DNA from: Sarcocystis neurona
Taxonomy: Eukaryota; Apicomplexa; Conoidasida; Eucoccidiorida; Sarcocystidae
Reading direction: 5' to 3'
Assembly: GCA_000727475.1 (NCBI GenBank)
Contig: KL647305.1
Coordinates: 798,856-862,855 of the forward strand
Length of the DNA: 64,000 nt
The notes beneath the pieces are model-generated. The model was not told the DNA's origin and ran no database searches. It saw only the letters and a program-made list of their open reading frames with translations. Below, piece by piece: positions 36,470-47,610 of this stretch. Every line of letters begins with the position of its first letter. The stretch's first letter is position 1. The position numbers and the translations under genes are program-made.

Positions 36470-37113
36470 CTGCTCAGCACATTAAAACATATGCGTGGAA
36501 AAAGGGGGGTACTGTTAACTGCCCTGCTGGATAGTGGTCAAGTTGAAGCTGTTGCTTCTCGTGTCGTTCTTGCCTTTGTAACAACAAAAGCTGCTCTTCT
36601 TTTCCGCACTGTTAGAATCTACTGGGAGGGATTACCGATACCTACCTGAGGAAGAAAGTATGTAGAAGGTGTCTTGGAGACGATGCACTGCTGCTTGCAC
36701 AACCGCGCCTCCTGACAAAAAAATATGACGATGTATGTGCAAGTCGATACGTTATATCAGAGTACGTACTTGCGTGTAGAGTTAACAATAGAACCATAGG
36801 GAGTTGTGATAAAGGTATATATTGTTAGGAAGCTAAGGAAGGAGGTAAGTGTGTGGATTTGTGTGGATATTCTCTTCAATGTCAGCAGTCGGAACCACAG
36901 GCACCGCAGGGCGTTAGGCCCACACGAATAAAACTGCAGTCCGCAGAACCGCCGGTGGGATCCTTTTTCTCCTCAACCTGTTCGTGCACGTGTATACAGC
37001 TGCATCCTCACACTGGCGGGTGTCAACAAATATATATATATATATATGTCGCTTCGGCATGTATTGTGAACGCACACGGTTACGTGGCTCCGCTTAGGTT
37101 TCCACTTCCTCAG
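36470..37113. other. spacer or unseen 5' exon region
   Basis: No gene is firmly placed. A stretch open on the plus strand at about 36850-37030 could hold an upstream exon of the next gene, because that gene's long exon has no early ATG. A TA run lies at 37030-37049. Confidence 0.3.
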
Positions 37114-39290
37114 TTTTCGTGGCTGCTGCATGTCGCTTCTGGTATCTTCGCCACCGCTTGCACTGTGTCACTTCTTCGTGTTGGCGCATATTTGTGGCCC
37201 TTTTTCTTCCTGTTTGCTGTGTTTTTGCACTGCTGCAGCAACGTCGCAGCAAATCACCAAACGACGCGGAAAGGGGAGGTGTGCCAACGTGGCTATTGGC
37301 TACTGCGGTAATTTGCACAGCTTTTCCCTTGCTGTTGTTTATGTGTTGTTTGCAATTCAACGGCCACATGCCGACCCCGTGGTGGCTGAGCTGCGTGTTT
37401 TCTTCTCGCCCCCCGTGGGGCGAGGATCTCCCCCCGCGGCCCGCGGAGGAAGAATCACGAAACTTAACGCGGGTTACAACGCGAAGCGTCTCGGCGACGT
37501 CTGAGAGAATGCGGCGTTACGCAATTGCTGCGCGTGAACGCGTCAACGCACTATACCAGCAGCAACAATATGAGCAGCAGCTGTACGAGCAGCAGCTATA
37601 CGAGCAGGAGCAATACCGGCAGCAGCACCGTCAGCTACAGGAGGAGTACCGGCGCAGACACTCACAGCAGCTGGAGGAGGAGGAGCAGCAACGACGAGAG
37701 CTGCAGCAGCAGGAACAGTGTACCCAAAGGGAGAGAACCGAGTGCAATCCTAGGCAGCATGGGGTTCTGGTGGCTCAGCCCTTAAACAGGCACTTCAGGA
37801 ATGACGACCTTGTAGACGCGTGCAACAGGACACAAGGGCAACGACGATCACCTGGTAGTGGCACGCCGTCTCCGGAGATAAGATCCAGCTGCGAACCCCG
37901 CCGATTTAGCGTCGCTACAAATGACAACAGCGCCCTCGTCAGAGGTCGAGAGCGAAGAGACCCTGTGGTCTACAAGAGAAGTATGACGTGTGCCGACGTT
38001 GACATTCACAAAGAACGACAGAGGAAGCTTTCTGGCGCACGCAGGGGTTCCCTCAGTGATAGTGTCGTCAGTGGACGTGGTGTGGCATTGCCGATTGGGA
38101 CAGGCACGAATGGTGTCTTTCCTGGTGGTCGTACGCGACGGAACACACGCGTCGCACGGCGACGCGCGAAAGAAATGAAGAGAAAGCTTAGTAACGGAAG
38201 AACTTTCGCCACCAGGAGGACACTAGGGGTAAAGAGCTGCAATGGAAATGTGAAGACCACAGGCGTGAACTTGAAACTTGCGAGTCCTGCCGATGACGGT
38301 CACACGGGGCCAACATGTTTGCCCCAGGGAAGACACCGTGAGCTCAGTATGCCACGCAACTCAGAGAACAAAGAGCTGCAGGGAGAGGACGACAACGTAT
38401 TTTGTACAACTCAGATTGCTTCGTCGTCTCTTTCCTCGAAACGTACGGACACCACGTTGAAGCAGCTGTGCAGCCTGACCGGAGATTCTTCAGGAAGAAA
38501 AGTGAGAAACGATAAGGTGGGTGCTAAAGTGAGAAGCGTCCCAAATGAAGGCACTTCACGCCCTTGTGATACGGGCGAAGATGCTGCGTGCCTCGCGGAG
38601 CGCGCCTCGTGCTCAACGCAACAGGAAATTTTTGACGGAGCTCGTACACTGTCGGACACAGAGAAGGAAGCGCGCAGCATAAAGGATATACCAACCACGA
38701 TAAACGGTGTCACATCTCCAAAGGAAGAATTCGGGAGAAAGAGTGCAGCAGGAGTACAGCAGTGTTGGAATTCCCTACAAAGTATGGAGGAGAACTGTGC
38801 TACAGATTTAAACGCGAGCAGGAGAGGTCCATCTTCTGACGCAGGCAGAGCCTCTAGTGAACATCTCTTGAAAAAAGTGGCTGCTTATCCCGCATGCGGT
38901 GTCACGCTAGCTTGCGCGGTGCTCAACACGAAAACTCCGCACAGCACTTTTGCACCAAGAAATAGAGTATCCGTGCCTGGCAACGCCGGTAAGAGGAAAG
39001 AAAGTCCTGTGGAGGCAGACCACGTGCACAAGAAAGAGGCCAACAGCTTCGAGAGCGCATTTACTAAAAGGACAGGTTACGCCAAAAGCTTCTGCACCAG
39101 TTCCAGCGGTGAAACGAATGTCCGTTGGCGCCGCAGCAACACACCACTCACACAAACAAGCACAGTTGATGCCTCTTGGTCATCAACACAAATGAATTAC
39201 GACGAAACGAAAACACAGAAAAAAACAGATTTGCACGCACTACAGGAAAGCTCATGCTCCTTGCAAAACTACTCAGAGTTTAGCGAATAG
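37114..39290 (+). CDS. membrane-associated Gln-rich protein, unknown function (long terminal exon)
   Basis: Open for about 725 codons, from a stop at 37095 to TAG at 39288-39290. No in-frame ATG occurs near the beginning, so the exon probably starts at the acceptor tccacttcctcag (37113) and the start codon lies upstream, unseen. Counting from about 37119, two hydrophobic stretches occur at residues 21-40 (IFVALFLPVCCVFALL) and 57-80 (LLATAVICTAFPLLLFMCC). Then comes a Gln/Glu/Tyr-rich segment at about 145-205 with repeated YEQQL units, then a long basic, Ser/Thr-rich tail with no recognised domain. The layout suggests a small membrane hairpin with a long disordered cytosolic part. An ATG in another frame at 37130 opens 124 codons and is less likely. 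Identity unknown. Confidence 0.6.
37556..37720 (+). repeat. CAG/TAC-rich coding repeat (YEQQL-type)
   Basis: DNA units like cagcagctgtacgagcag repeat with variation and encode QQQQYEQQLYEQQLYEQEQY-like sequence, then a QQLEEEEQQ stretch. This is a Gln-rich low-complexity coding repeat, predicted to be helical or coiled-coil. Confidence 0.85.
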
Positions 39291-40062
39291 CCAGATGCGC
39301 AGAAACACGTTGCGGAAAGGGTGGACGAACAAATACGACAACAAAAGAAGATTTTGAAAATCTTTTCGTGTAAAACCCAGCCAGCACTCTGCGGCAGCTC
39401 AGTGGTAGTAAGGGCTTGCAGGAGGATGGAGTAGACCAGAGAAGATGCACACGGAGTTTGTGCAGTACGAGCGGTTCCTGGGGGAGACACTACCAGGGCT
39501 AGTTACTCCGAAGAGGTGAACAGGAAGCTGTGGATTCGCAAGAGCGCATGGCTGGGAGAAAGCGCGCGGACAACGGCTGTGCGGTTCACTGCTGCCCTGA
39601 TGATACCTCTCTGAAAAAAGTGGCAGCCGCCTACTGAGGGATGTATGTCTCAAGGGGAAGAATCAGGACGGCAGACAAGACGAGACCCAACTTCTGGGGA
39701 TTCTTTATACATACTGACTGAGATGTACATACATTCGATTATATAATCAAACGTCGTTGCCTGTAGAATTCTGATTTCTGTCCACATGAAGAATGGGAGG
39801 AGAGTGTCATGGTGCTGTGGGGAAGGAATGTAAAGAAATCTTCGCTCGACACGTAATCCGCGTCAACGTCTAGGATCCTTTCGTGATCTGGTGAGTGCTA
39901 GGGTTCGCACACAAAATGGACTTGTCAGCGGCAACTTGTCCTCCATACCTGTGCCCCTCATGCACGCACACGTGTAAACGGCTGCACCGGTTGGTATGCA
40001 TGTGCTGGTGTTGGTTTGCCACAAGGTTACACTTCCGTGCACGTACGTATCTCTATACACAG
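39291..40062. other. intergenic, possible unseen 5' exon of the Cys-rich gene
   Basis: Nothing firm. An ATG at 39808 opens a short stretch ending at a GTAATC donor (39851), but its phase does not fit exon 40063-40157 (ends in phase 2, phase 1 required). An ATG at 39914 opens a Cys-rich stretch without a clear donor. Confidence 0.3.
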
Positions 40063-41602
40063 GTGCACCCGCAAACCTACCTGACACAGCTGATCTGCAG
40101 CCGGACAAGGATCCATGTAGGTGTAGAGATGTGCAGAAGCGTTGTTCATGGAACAGCGTAAGAGGTGTGCAAAAGCGGCGTTCACTTCTACACTTATGGC
40201 TGATGATGAACGTGATGACCACCGTACGTGGAGAATATCGAGGAAAATTATACGCAAACTTGCGCAAACCACGACGGCGCACATCAGCGCATGCGCACAC
40301 GGGCAATTTCGTGTCACCGTGAGTGTCGTTGAAGTTCCCATCCCATGCGTGTATGTTTGACTAAGAGGGTCTGCGTTTGAAGTACAAGGGTTTGACTCTA
40401 CACACGTGTATAGATACATGCATATGTGCGCGACCGGGCATGCGTGACAAGGTACAGCCTAAATTGTTGGAGCAATATCCGTGCCCATCTGCCGGCATTC
40501 GCATCCGCAGTCGTGAGTTCCCATGCGAGGACAATTGTGTGTATGTGCCTAGAAGGTGCCGCATATGACGTGGATGTGTGCAGTTCTTTTCTTTCGTTTC
40601 CAGTGTGGACGAGCGAATAAGCGGCCTATCAGAGGAGTTAAGATTTATGACTTCGTCTGCATCGGAAACAATGCACACAAATTCGAATTTTCGTCTTACA
40701 TATGAGCACCAGCGGTACCTTGTCATCTGCAAAAGTACGTCATACGAGTATCGGCACCACACACACATATATCTATGCACACCTCGCACCGATGCAGAAT
40801 CCATGGCAGTTCGGCCCTCTTCTGCACGGACTTGTATGTCACCGCAGCGTCGTAGACGGTGCTCCCGCGGGTAAGCTTCATGATGTAGCACACCTGTAGG
40901 AGGAATCTGAAACTGTCAAGGCCATAGCCTGCAGCGGTAAGAATCTGAAAGCCCATGCGCACAATATACATAAGGAGGTATACATGTTGACTAAATTGTC
41001 CACACGTTCCAGCGTGATGGACAACTGCTGGCCGTCGTGCACCTGCGATCTGCATTTTCCAGCCTTCCTGCGACGCGCACGGCACGTTTTCGTTGGTGGT
41101 AATCTCTGGAGGCCATCCACGTTTCTGCACTCGCGGTGCTGGAGCATTGCTGGCCCCCAGAAAGTAAAGTGCAGATCACTCCATCTACTAGATTCTCCTA
41201 GATGCACGTGATACAGACATACGACTACCCGTGAGCAGAGCAGGAGTCTGCGTCATCACAACACTTTCCTTGAAGAGACGTGCGAGTACGTGTGCGTACA
41301 TGTGCTACATGGTCGGAAGTGCAAAGTCATTTTGAAAAAGATCAAGTTGGTCTTTTCAGGGGGAAAAAGCGTCTTTGATTCGACGTTTTTCATGCTTACG
41401 TAAGTGTGCAATCGCACGCTTCCCAAGCCCACGGGTAAGTCTATGCAGCCGCCCATATACGTACAGGTATCAGGGCCTGCGGCTAAGACACTTTCGGATG
41501 ATGCCCGAAGCCTGCGTGAAGTGCACTGCTCATGGAACGCAGATCAGTGCAGACGCTGCTGGATTCACGAGCTGCGTATACGTGAAGAAAATTCATGAAT
41601 GA
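40063..41602 (+). CDS. Cys-rich protein with GCC2/GCC3-like C-terminal module, seven exons, 5' incomplete
   Basis: Exons chosen by splice consensus and phase: 40063-40157, 40458-40555, 40604-40734, 40798-40870, 41013-41098, 41360-41399, 41467-41602. Every joint keeps frame, giving about 218 residues plus stop; the first exon enters in phase 1, so a start exon is missing upstream. The peptide has scattered Cys clusters (DPCRCRDVQKRCSW, YPCP...FPCEDNC, DNCWPSCTCD). Its end has C-x2-C-x3-G-T-x8-G-x3-C (CVKCTAHGTQISADAAGFTSC), like the ephrin-receptor-like GCC2/GCC3 modules of extracellular proteins. In coccidia such Cys-rich modules occur on secreted proteins; a surface role here is inference. 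Several exons are also open in other frames, so individual borders may be wrong. Confidence 0.4.
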
Positions 41603-42839
41603 GTGCAAGTACAACTGTTACGTTGAATGCATGCTTCCCTGCAACCACCAAACCTCATTGTCCTAGCATTACCTAGACGCATTTTCAGTCCACATCACGT
41701 GCGTATCAATCTACATCAGTCAGCCACTTTGTTCTGCGAACGTGTTCACACGTATCCGCTACACACGGAAGAGCGTCCGAATTCTCTACAAACAGACTGG
41801 TTTGGGGCTTTTAGGAATACTTCTTGCACGACGAGTGAACGAAGTGTGCTCAGATGTTATCGGGCGTGTTTTCTGCAGAGGACACTCTTATGCGCTGGGT
41901 GGCTACACGCGCGTAAGTTTACACGTTTAACACCCGTTCGACGTATATGCGGAAATGGTAAGCAAACATACGAATCTACGCAGCGACGTTACACCTGGAT
42001 GCAAGATTCCATCTTGCTTTTCTCAGTCAAATGTCCTACAAGAAGTGATGCGATCTTGGTGACTACGCACGACATATAAGAAGACCACTGAATATAAAAT
42101 ATCACGAAGGAGTGAAATTTTTTGTATGTGGTTCCCGGTGTTCACGGCCGTGGGCATGCCTAGAAATGTTTGCTCGTAGCTCTTACCTACTACTGATATA
42201 GTAGTGCGCACAGGCTTGGCACGAATCGAAACCCTGCGCCGATCACCATTTCGGCGCGGGTGTCTTCCGCTCGGATGCCGACAAAAATGAGGTATCTTTT
42301 CTGCACCACAAACCCCACGTCAAATTTTAGTTGTTTGGCTGGCACATGCGACACGGCTCTCGACGACCCCCAGTGGTGCGTTGTTGGCATTCGGCGTTCT
42401 GCCGTCATTTTTTCCCTCGGATTCTTTTCGGCATCTACAGTTGTTACTTTGAAACCTGATTTGACAGTTGTAACATTTCGCTGCGGTTTTGTTCGGTCGC
42501 CGCAGTCAGTTTCTGTTGTATTCCGTGTGATTTTTCTTTTTGAACATGAACGCGACCAGGACTGCATGTCAGGAGCAAGCGGACCGCAAGTTGATAGTTG
42601 AAAGTATAGACAAGGTATTACACGCTGCTGCGCATACTACTTTCTCCCTTTTTCCCGTGATCTTCGAAGCATATGACATCCTCCGGAAAGGGCGCGCTTA
42701 TACCCTTCCGCATTCGGCCACTTTTCTGGCTTAGGCCTTGCGGCTGAATATCCTGCTACTTAGCGGGGTCGTCACCATGCACTTGTGATGAAATGCCCCG
42801 TTCTTTTGCCTGAGTCTGTTTACTCACTGCCGTCCCTTT
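41603..42839. other. intergenic, short coding-like stretches only
   Basis: An ATG-started 150-codon frame at 41627-42079 (+) and overlapping frames at 42190-42601 (both strands) look partly protein-like. I find no family motif and no consistent splice chain for them. I leave them unassigned. Confidence 0.3.
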
Positions 42840-43489
42840 AGTGCGGATTCCACTCTTCTTTTTCGCTGTATGTCTGCAAGAGTCGCTAACATCCTACTGC
42901 GATGTGCGGGATCTTTTCTTTTGTTATCCAAGTCGTGCTTGGTATCCTCGTTTTTCGGTTCTGACCTGATTCGCTGTCACGCTGCATCCTCATTCTTTTC
43001 CCTTGTCCTGTGTGGTACAAGTCGGCAAGGTATTGTTTTGTCCTTTAGCTCTTCAGTCACTACTGCTGTTCGTCCACTCCATCTGTGTTTTACATGCTCG
43101 CTCCTCCATTTTTTCTCACCACCTTCCTGTGCATACCAAATAAACTCGGATAGCAGAGCTCTGGGGTCGTGGTGGATGGCGATCGTGTCATGTGCCGTAA
43201 ATATTTAAGCTTTCATTCGATCTATTCAGTCGAATCTTTTCGATACCAGAACCGTTCCATTCCGCTCTTCTTCTGCAAAGCTGTTACTCTTTTAGTCTCG
43301 AGTATACTTTTTAACTGCCTGTCTCCTCACCGTCCGGATACACCAATCGCTTCTGGATAACTTCCCACGTATCTTTGTATTCTTTCCTCTCCTGAGGACG
43401 GGCTCGTTTGCTCGTTTCCTCTCTTCCTCGATATACTACTCTCTTCTACGTGGCCCTCGTTTTCTGGGTTGGACCTCCTAGTGCGCACA
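42840..43489 (+). promoter_or_regulatory. pyrimidine-rich 5' flank/leader of the PA28 gene
   Basis: About 650 bp directly before the PA28 ATG are strongly C+T-rich on the coding strand (ttcgctgtatg, tccattttttctcaccacc, cctctcttcctcg), ending in gcgcacaATGg. A similar though shorter CT-rich stretch precedes the mtHsp70 start. No defined motif is recognised. Confidence 0.35.
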
Positions 43490-46400
43490 ATGGCGTCAAC
43501 GTCGGTGCTTACTTCCCTCGCTGCTGCGGGTCTGGAGAAAATCGACAAACTGGAGCCGTCAGATCAGGGCGTTAAAATGGAGTACGAGAAATTCAAAAAG
43601 GATCTCACACGCCAAGCCGTTTTGTCACTGAAAGACAGAATTCCCAAGAAAATCATCTACTTTAACAACTTAGTGGTAAGCAGACTTCAAAGTGGTTGTC
43701 TCTCCAGGCCAGCACAACTTGACGAATCTGGACTGACCTGTTTTGCAAATGTCGCAGCCAAGCGGAACGAGTACGTTCCTCTGAACAGTCAAGGTTGTGT
43801 CAGACAAATACGTCGTGCGCATTTCTGTGAACACCGTGGCTTGGCTCTCATTGCAAACACACTTCTCTACCGTTGCACCCGTGAACGCGGAGGCTGTATT
43901 ACTTTTTAAAGCTGGGTTACAGCAGCATCGCGTCAAGGAAGCCGGGGTCGAATGGTATGACAACTGGTACGTTTTGGTGATTCTCGCCGCCTGCGACTGG
44001 CGGCATGCAGAATTTCTGGCATATACGCAGGTCATACAAGTGGGGGTCCAGCGACGTAGCTCAAGGGCACACGCACCTGCGTGTAAATATATCCGCGTGT
44101 AAGTATCTGTGTGTGGACGTACATGTATGTGTTTATAGAAGAAGACGTGTACATTTGTGTGCTCACATAGGTATACGTGCCGGGGAGGTGGCAGCAGCCG
44201 CTTTTGCGTAGGGGTGAACGTGTGTGTTTGAAGAAAGTGGTGTCCCCCTGTGGTATTGTTGCGACCCGCGGCTGTGAATTTTCTGGCATTTGAAGACGTG
44301 GGTGCCGTACTCAAGAATGCACGTGCCTCAGCCTTGCTGTTGTATTTAAGCGTTTCTCTGCGTTTGTCCTTTTTGGTAATGTTGCCTGAGTTCTCAGTGG
44401 GTAGAACAGGAAGTCCTCCGGATGCTTTTTTTCTCCTTAGCAGCGCAGCGGTATGGGTCACGCCTGCGCGACGCAGTGGTGAAGCTGCCGCATCAAGCGC
44501 TTCCTTCGTCTCGGCCGAGCGCGCCGGGGCCAAATGTATGTTTACAGCAGCAACAGCAGCAGAAACAGTCGCAACACGCTGTTGCACGTTGACGTCATTA
44601 TTTCAAGTTTGTTTCTCCTTTCTTCATAAGCCGTACTTTCCACGTCTCCCTTCCATACACTTCACTGTGTGTACATATATGTACGACGCCCTTTGTGTAT
44701 ACGTCTGTGTGTGTGCATGAATACCGGTCTTATGTGGTCAGCGCGTGTGAGATGAAGGACAAAGAAAGCGGTTTCTCGAGAGACGACATTGATCAGAAGG
44801 TCGGGCCAAGAAAATCGCAATAGCAGACACCATGTTAGTAAGCACATGTGCGTGTGACATCCGTCAAAGTAAATATATGTATATACATATGTGTATATAT
44901 ATGGGGTGTGGATTACCTGCCCTTGTATGTATGTTTATTACAAACATCAACGTGTTGCTTTTTAAGTAGAGGGGAGTGTATGTTGATATTTCCGTGTGTG
45001 AATTCACGCTTTCTTTGTATAGGGTGTGCGCAGAGCATCAGCCGGCGTACGGCGGATGTCCGCGTGCGTGTACGTCCACATATAGAGCGTGTGTGTGTAT
45101 ATGGATCAAACGTGCAAGTGTGTGTATTCTCCAGACCTACGGACACATGGAGTATATATGTGGTTTGTGGCTATGTGGACACCTGACAAATACATGTGCA
45201 CTCTTCCTTCTCATACATGTTGTACGCGTATATTAGCGCGAGTAAGGCTATGCATACATGCAGAGAGAGTGGGAGAGTTGTAGAAGGACAGCAGCCAAGA
45301 GGACCATCATTTTCCGGTGCGGCGAGTATGCACGGCTTGCACAGACACACGTACGTCTCTGCAAGAGTCTAATGGCGGTTAGCCGTGGAAGAATTTCTTG
45401 TCAGGGAGAAGAGTTCTTGGAGGATATAGAAAAGTAGACGTGTTCTTCTCTAGCGGCTGAATGTGCGTCCGCAGATTAACGAGGACCTGTGCAGAAGAAG
45501 GACGCCGCGTCTGTCCACTTTTTTCTTGCGCAATGAAGGCTGTCTCTCTTGGTGTGCGTTCACAGCCAGCTGCTAGGAAACCTGAGGCCGGCTGTTCTTT
45601 GAAAGTGACTTGCGGAGGCATTGTTCTGTGAGGGAATCTGTTCGAGGCTTCCTGTCTTCCAGCCACTTGCGTTTTTTCAAGACAAACGCGCGTGTCTGTA
45701 GGCATAGGAAACATTCATTTTTTTGCCCCGTGTTTGTGGATTTGAGAGGAGATGTACTGCCCCCTCGTCTCAGGGCGTGACATGTCATTTTTAGCCACGA
45801 AATGGTTTCTGTGGGACTTTGCTCTTCGCTGCGTGGTACATAAAGAAAACTGCGCGCGCGGTCCTCCTCTTTGCTGCGCATAGACTGTTGAAGTTTCTCT
45901 TTTGGCTGTGCAGCAGAGGACGGACTGAATAGACAGGAAAGGCCAAGAACCGTTTTTCGCACAGATTACTGTTTCACCTGCGCATGCGTTTCTCTCTGCA
46001 GAACGTCAACTCTGACCCCGGGTCCATTCTTCACTCAAAAGACCTAACAGAACTATTCGCGAAAAGTCAAAAGGCCACACGGGCAGATGGAGCCAGCAAC
46101 GCCAGCGACGCTGTGCCTCCTCTTCCTGCAACGACAGCAGCAGGAAAGGGAGAAGCTGCGCTTCCACCTGGAAAGAAACTAAAGGTAATAATCATTTTCT
46201 CCGTCAGCTTGGGTGTAAATAGCCAGCACCGTAGCTTTTGCAACGAAGGTGGCGTGAACACAAGTAGCAACACGAAGGGAGAGAGGGGCGTTTCACCAAT
46301 CTGGAGTGTCGCGAAAAGAGACAACAGGCGGTCAAAGACCAATTTTAACCGGTCGAGTTGTAGTAGAGAGAACCACTCGTGAAAGGGGTAGTTTTAACCA

Positions 46401-47579
46401 GCGAATTCCTCGTGGGTTTGCGTCACTGTCTCTGCACTCCTGTCTCGACACCTGCGTCAGGGGTCTGCGTCTTCTGCAGGGCTCATATACATCACAAGTC
46501 GATATCTGGACTCTACTGTCTGTGTACGAGAGGCGTGAGCTGTACGATCGCATAATCTTGTACGCAGTCCTTTGTTATCCAGCTGCAGTGAAGTCGTAGA
46601 GAAGATCCACGCGACTGCAGAATATTGAGCAGCGCTATTGTTTTTCTCACGCAGGTCGCGGAGCGACAGTTTCGTACGTGAAGAGACGTACGTACTCTGT
46701 ATATACATACATAAATACATGCATATGCATATGTATGTAGAGAGGGCACACATATGCAGACAGTGTGTATATGCTTAGACTGCGGTTGTATACGTACACG
46801 TGCATATACATGTGCAAGTACATATGTATTTGCACGTAGGGGGGACAAGCATATATACAAACAATAGGTAGGTACGTAAATGATGGAAGCATCCATTAAA
46901 ACATACACACAAGTACATGTGTGTAGGTATTTTTTGCAAGGAAGGAGTACGGACCTGCATGCAAACAAGACATCGTGGCGCGAACGTGTTTGCCTCTCTA
47001 AGCGACTTGTTCGTGTCTGCTTTTTCCGGTCGTGAGCAGCAGTAGAAAAGTTTGGAATGTGTCACCGAAAATATTGTGTGTGCTGCAAAGGGCCTACTTC
47101 CCCAGATACGTGCGTTCGCCTCCTGTTGCGTGGGTTTTGTCGTACCAGATTCTCGCAAGAGCAGATGAGGGATAGTATGCGTCTTCTTCACGCGCACCTG
47201 CACCTCCAGGACGGATAAGATGTGGTCATTTCGATCCCGACCGGAGGAGGGCGTGGATTTCCAAATTCCTCCCCGATTTCTCCGTGTTTCTCCGTTATTT
47301 CTCGATTGACGTTGCCTCCTGACTATGCACATGTGAATTTCCTTCCCGTCCGTCTTGGCTTTTTTAAGTGCGGACATCGTTTACTGTATCCGTAAACTAA
47401 GCAGTTTTCGAGTTGGCGTCAGGGGTGCGTGGATTCAGTCGTAAGTATAAGCGCACTGCCTCTGGAGTGAAGCCACTCTATCTTACATGTTGTAAATACA
47501 GACTATATGCATGTTTGTACGTCGTCGCCTGTGCGCACATACATAAATTAGATCTGTGAATGCATACATGCTTGTGCAC

Positions 47580-47610
<31 letters not shown>

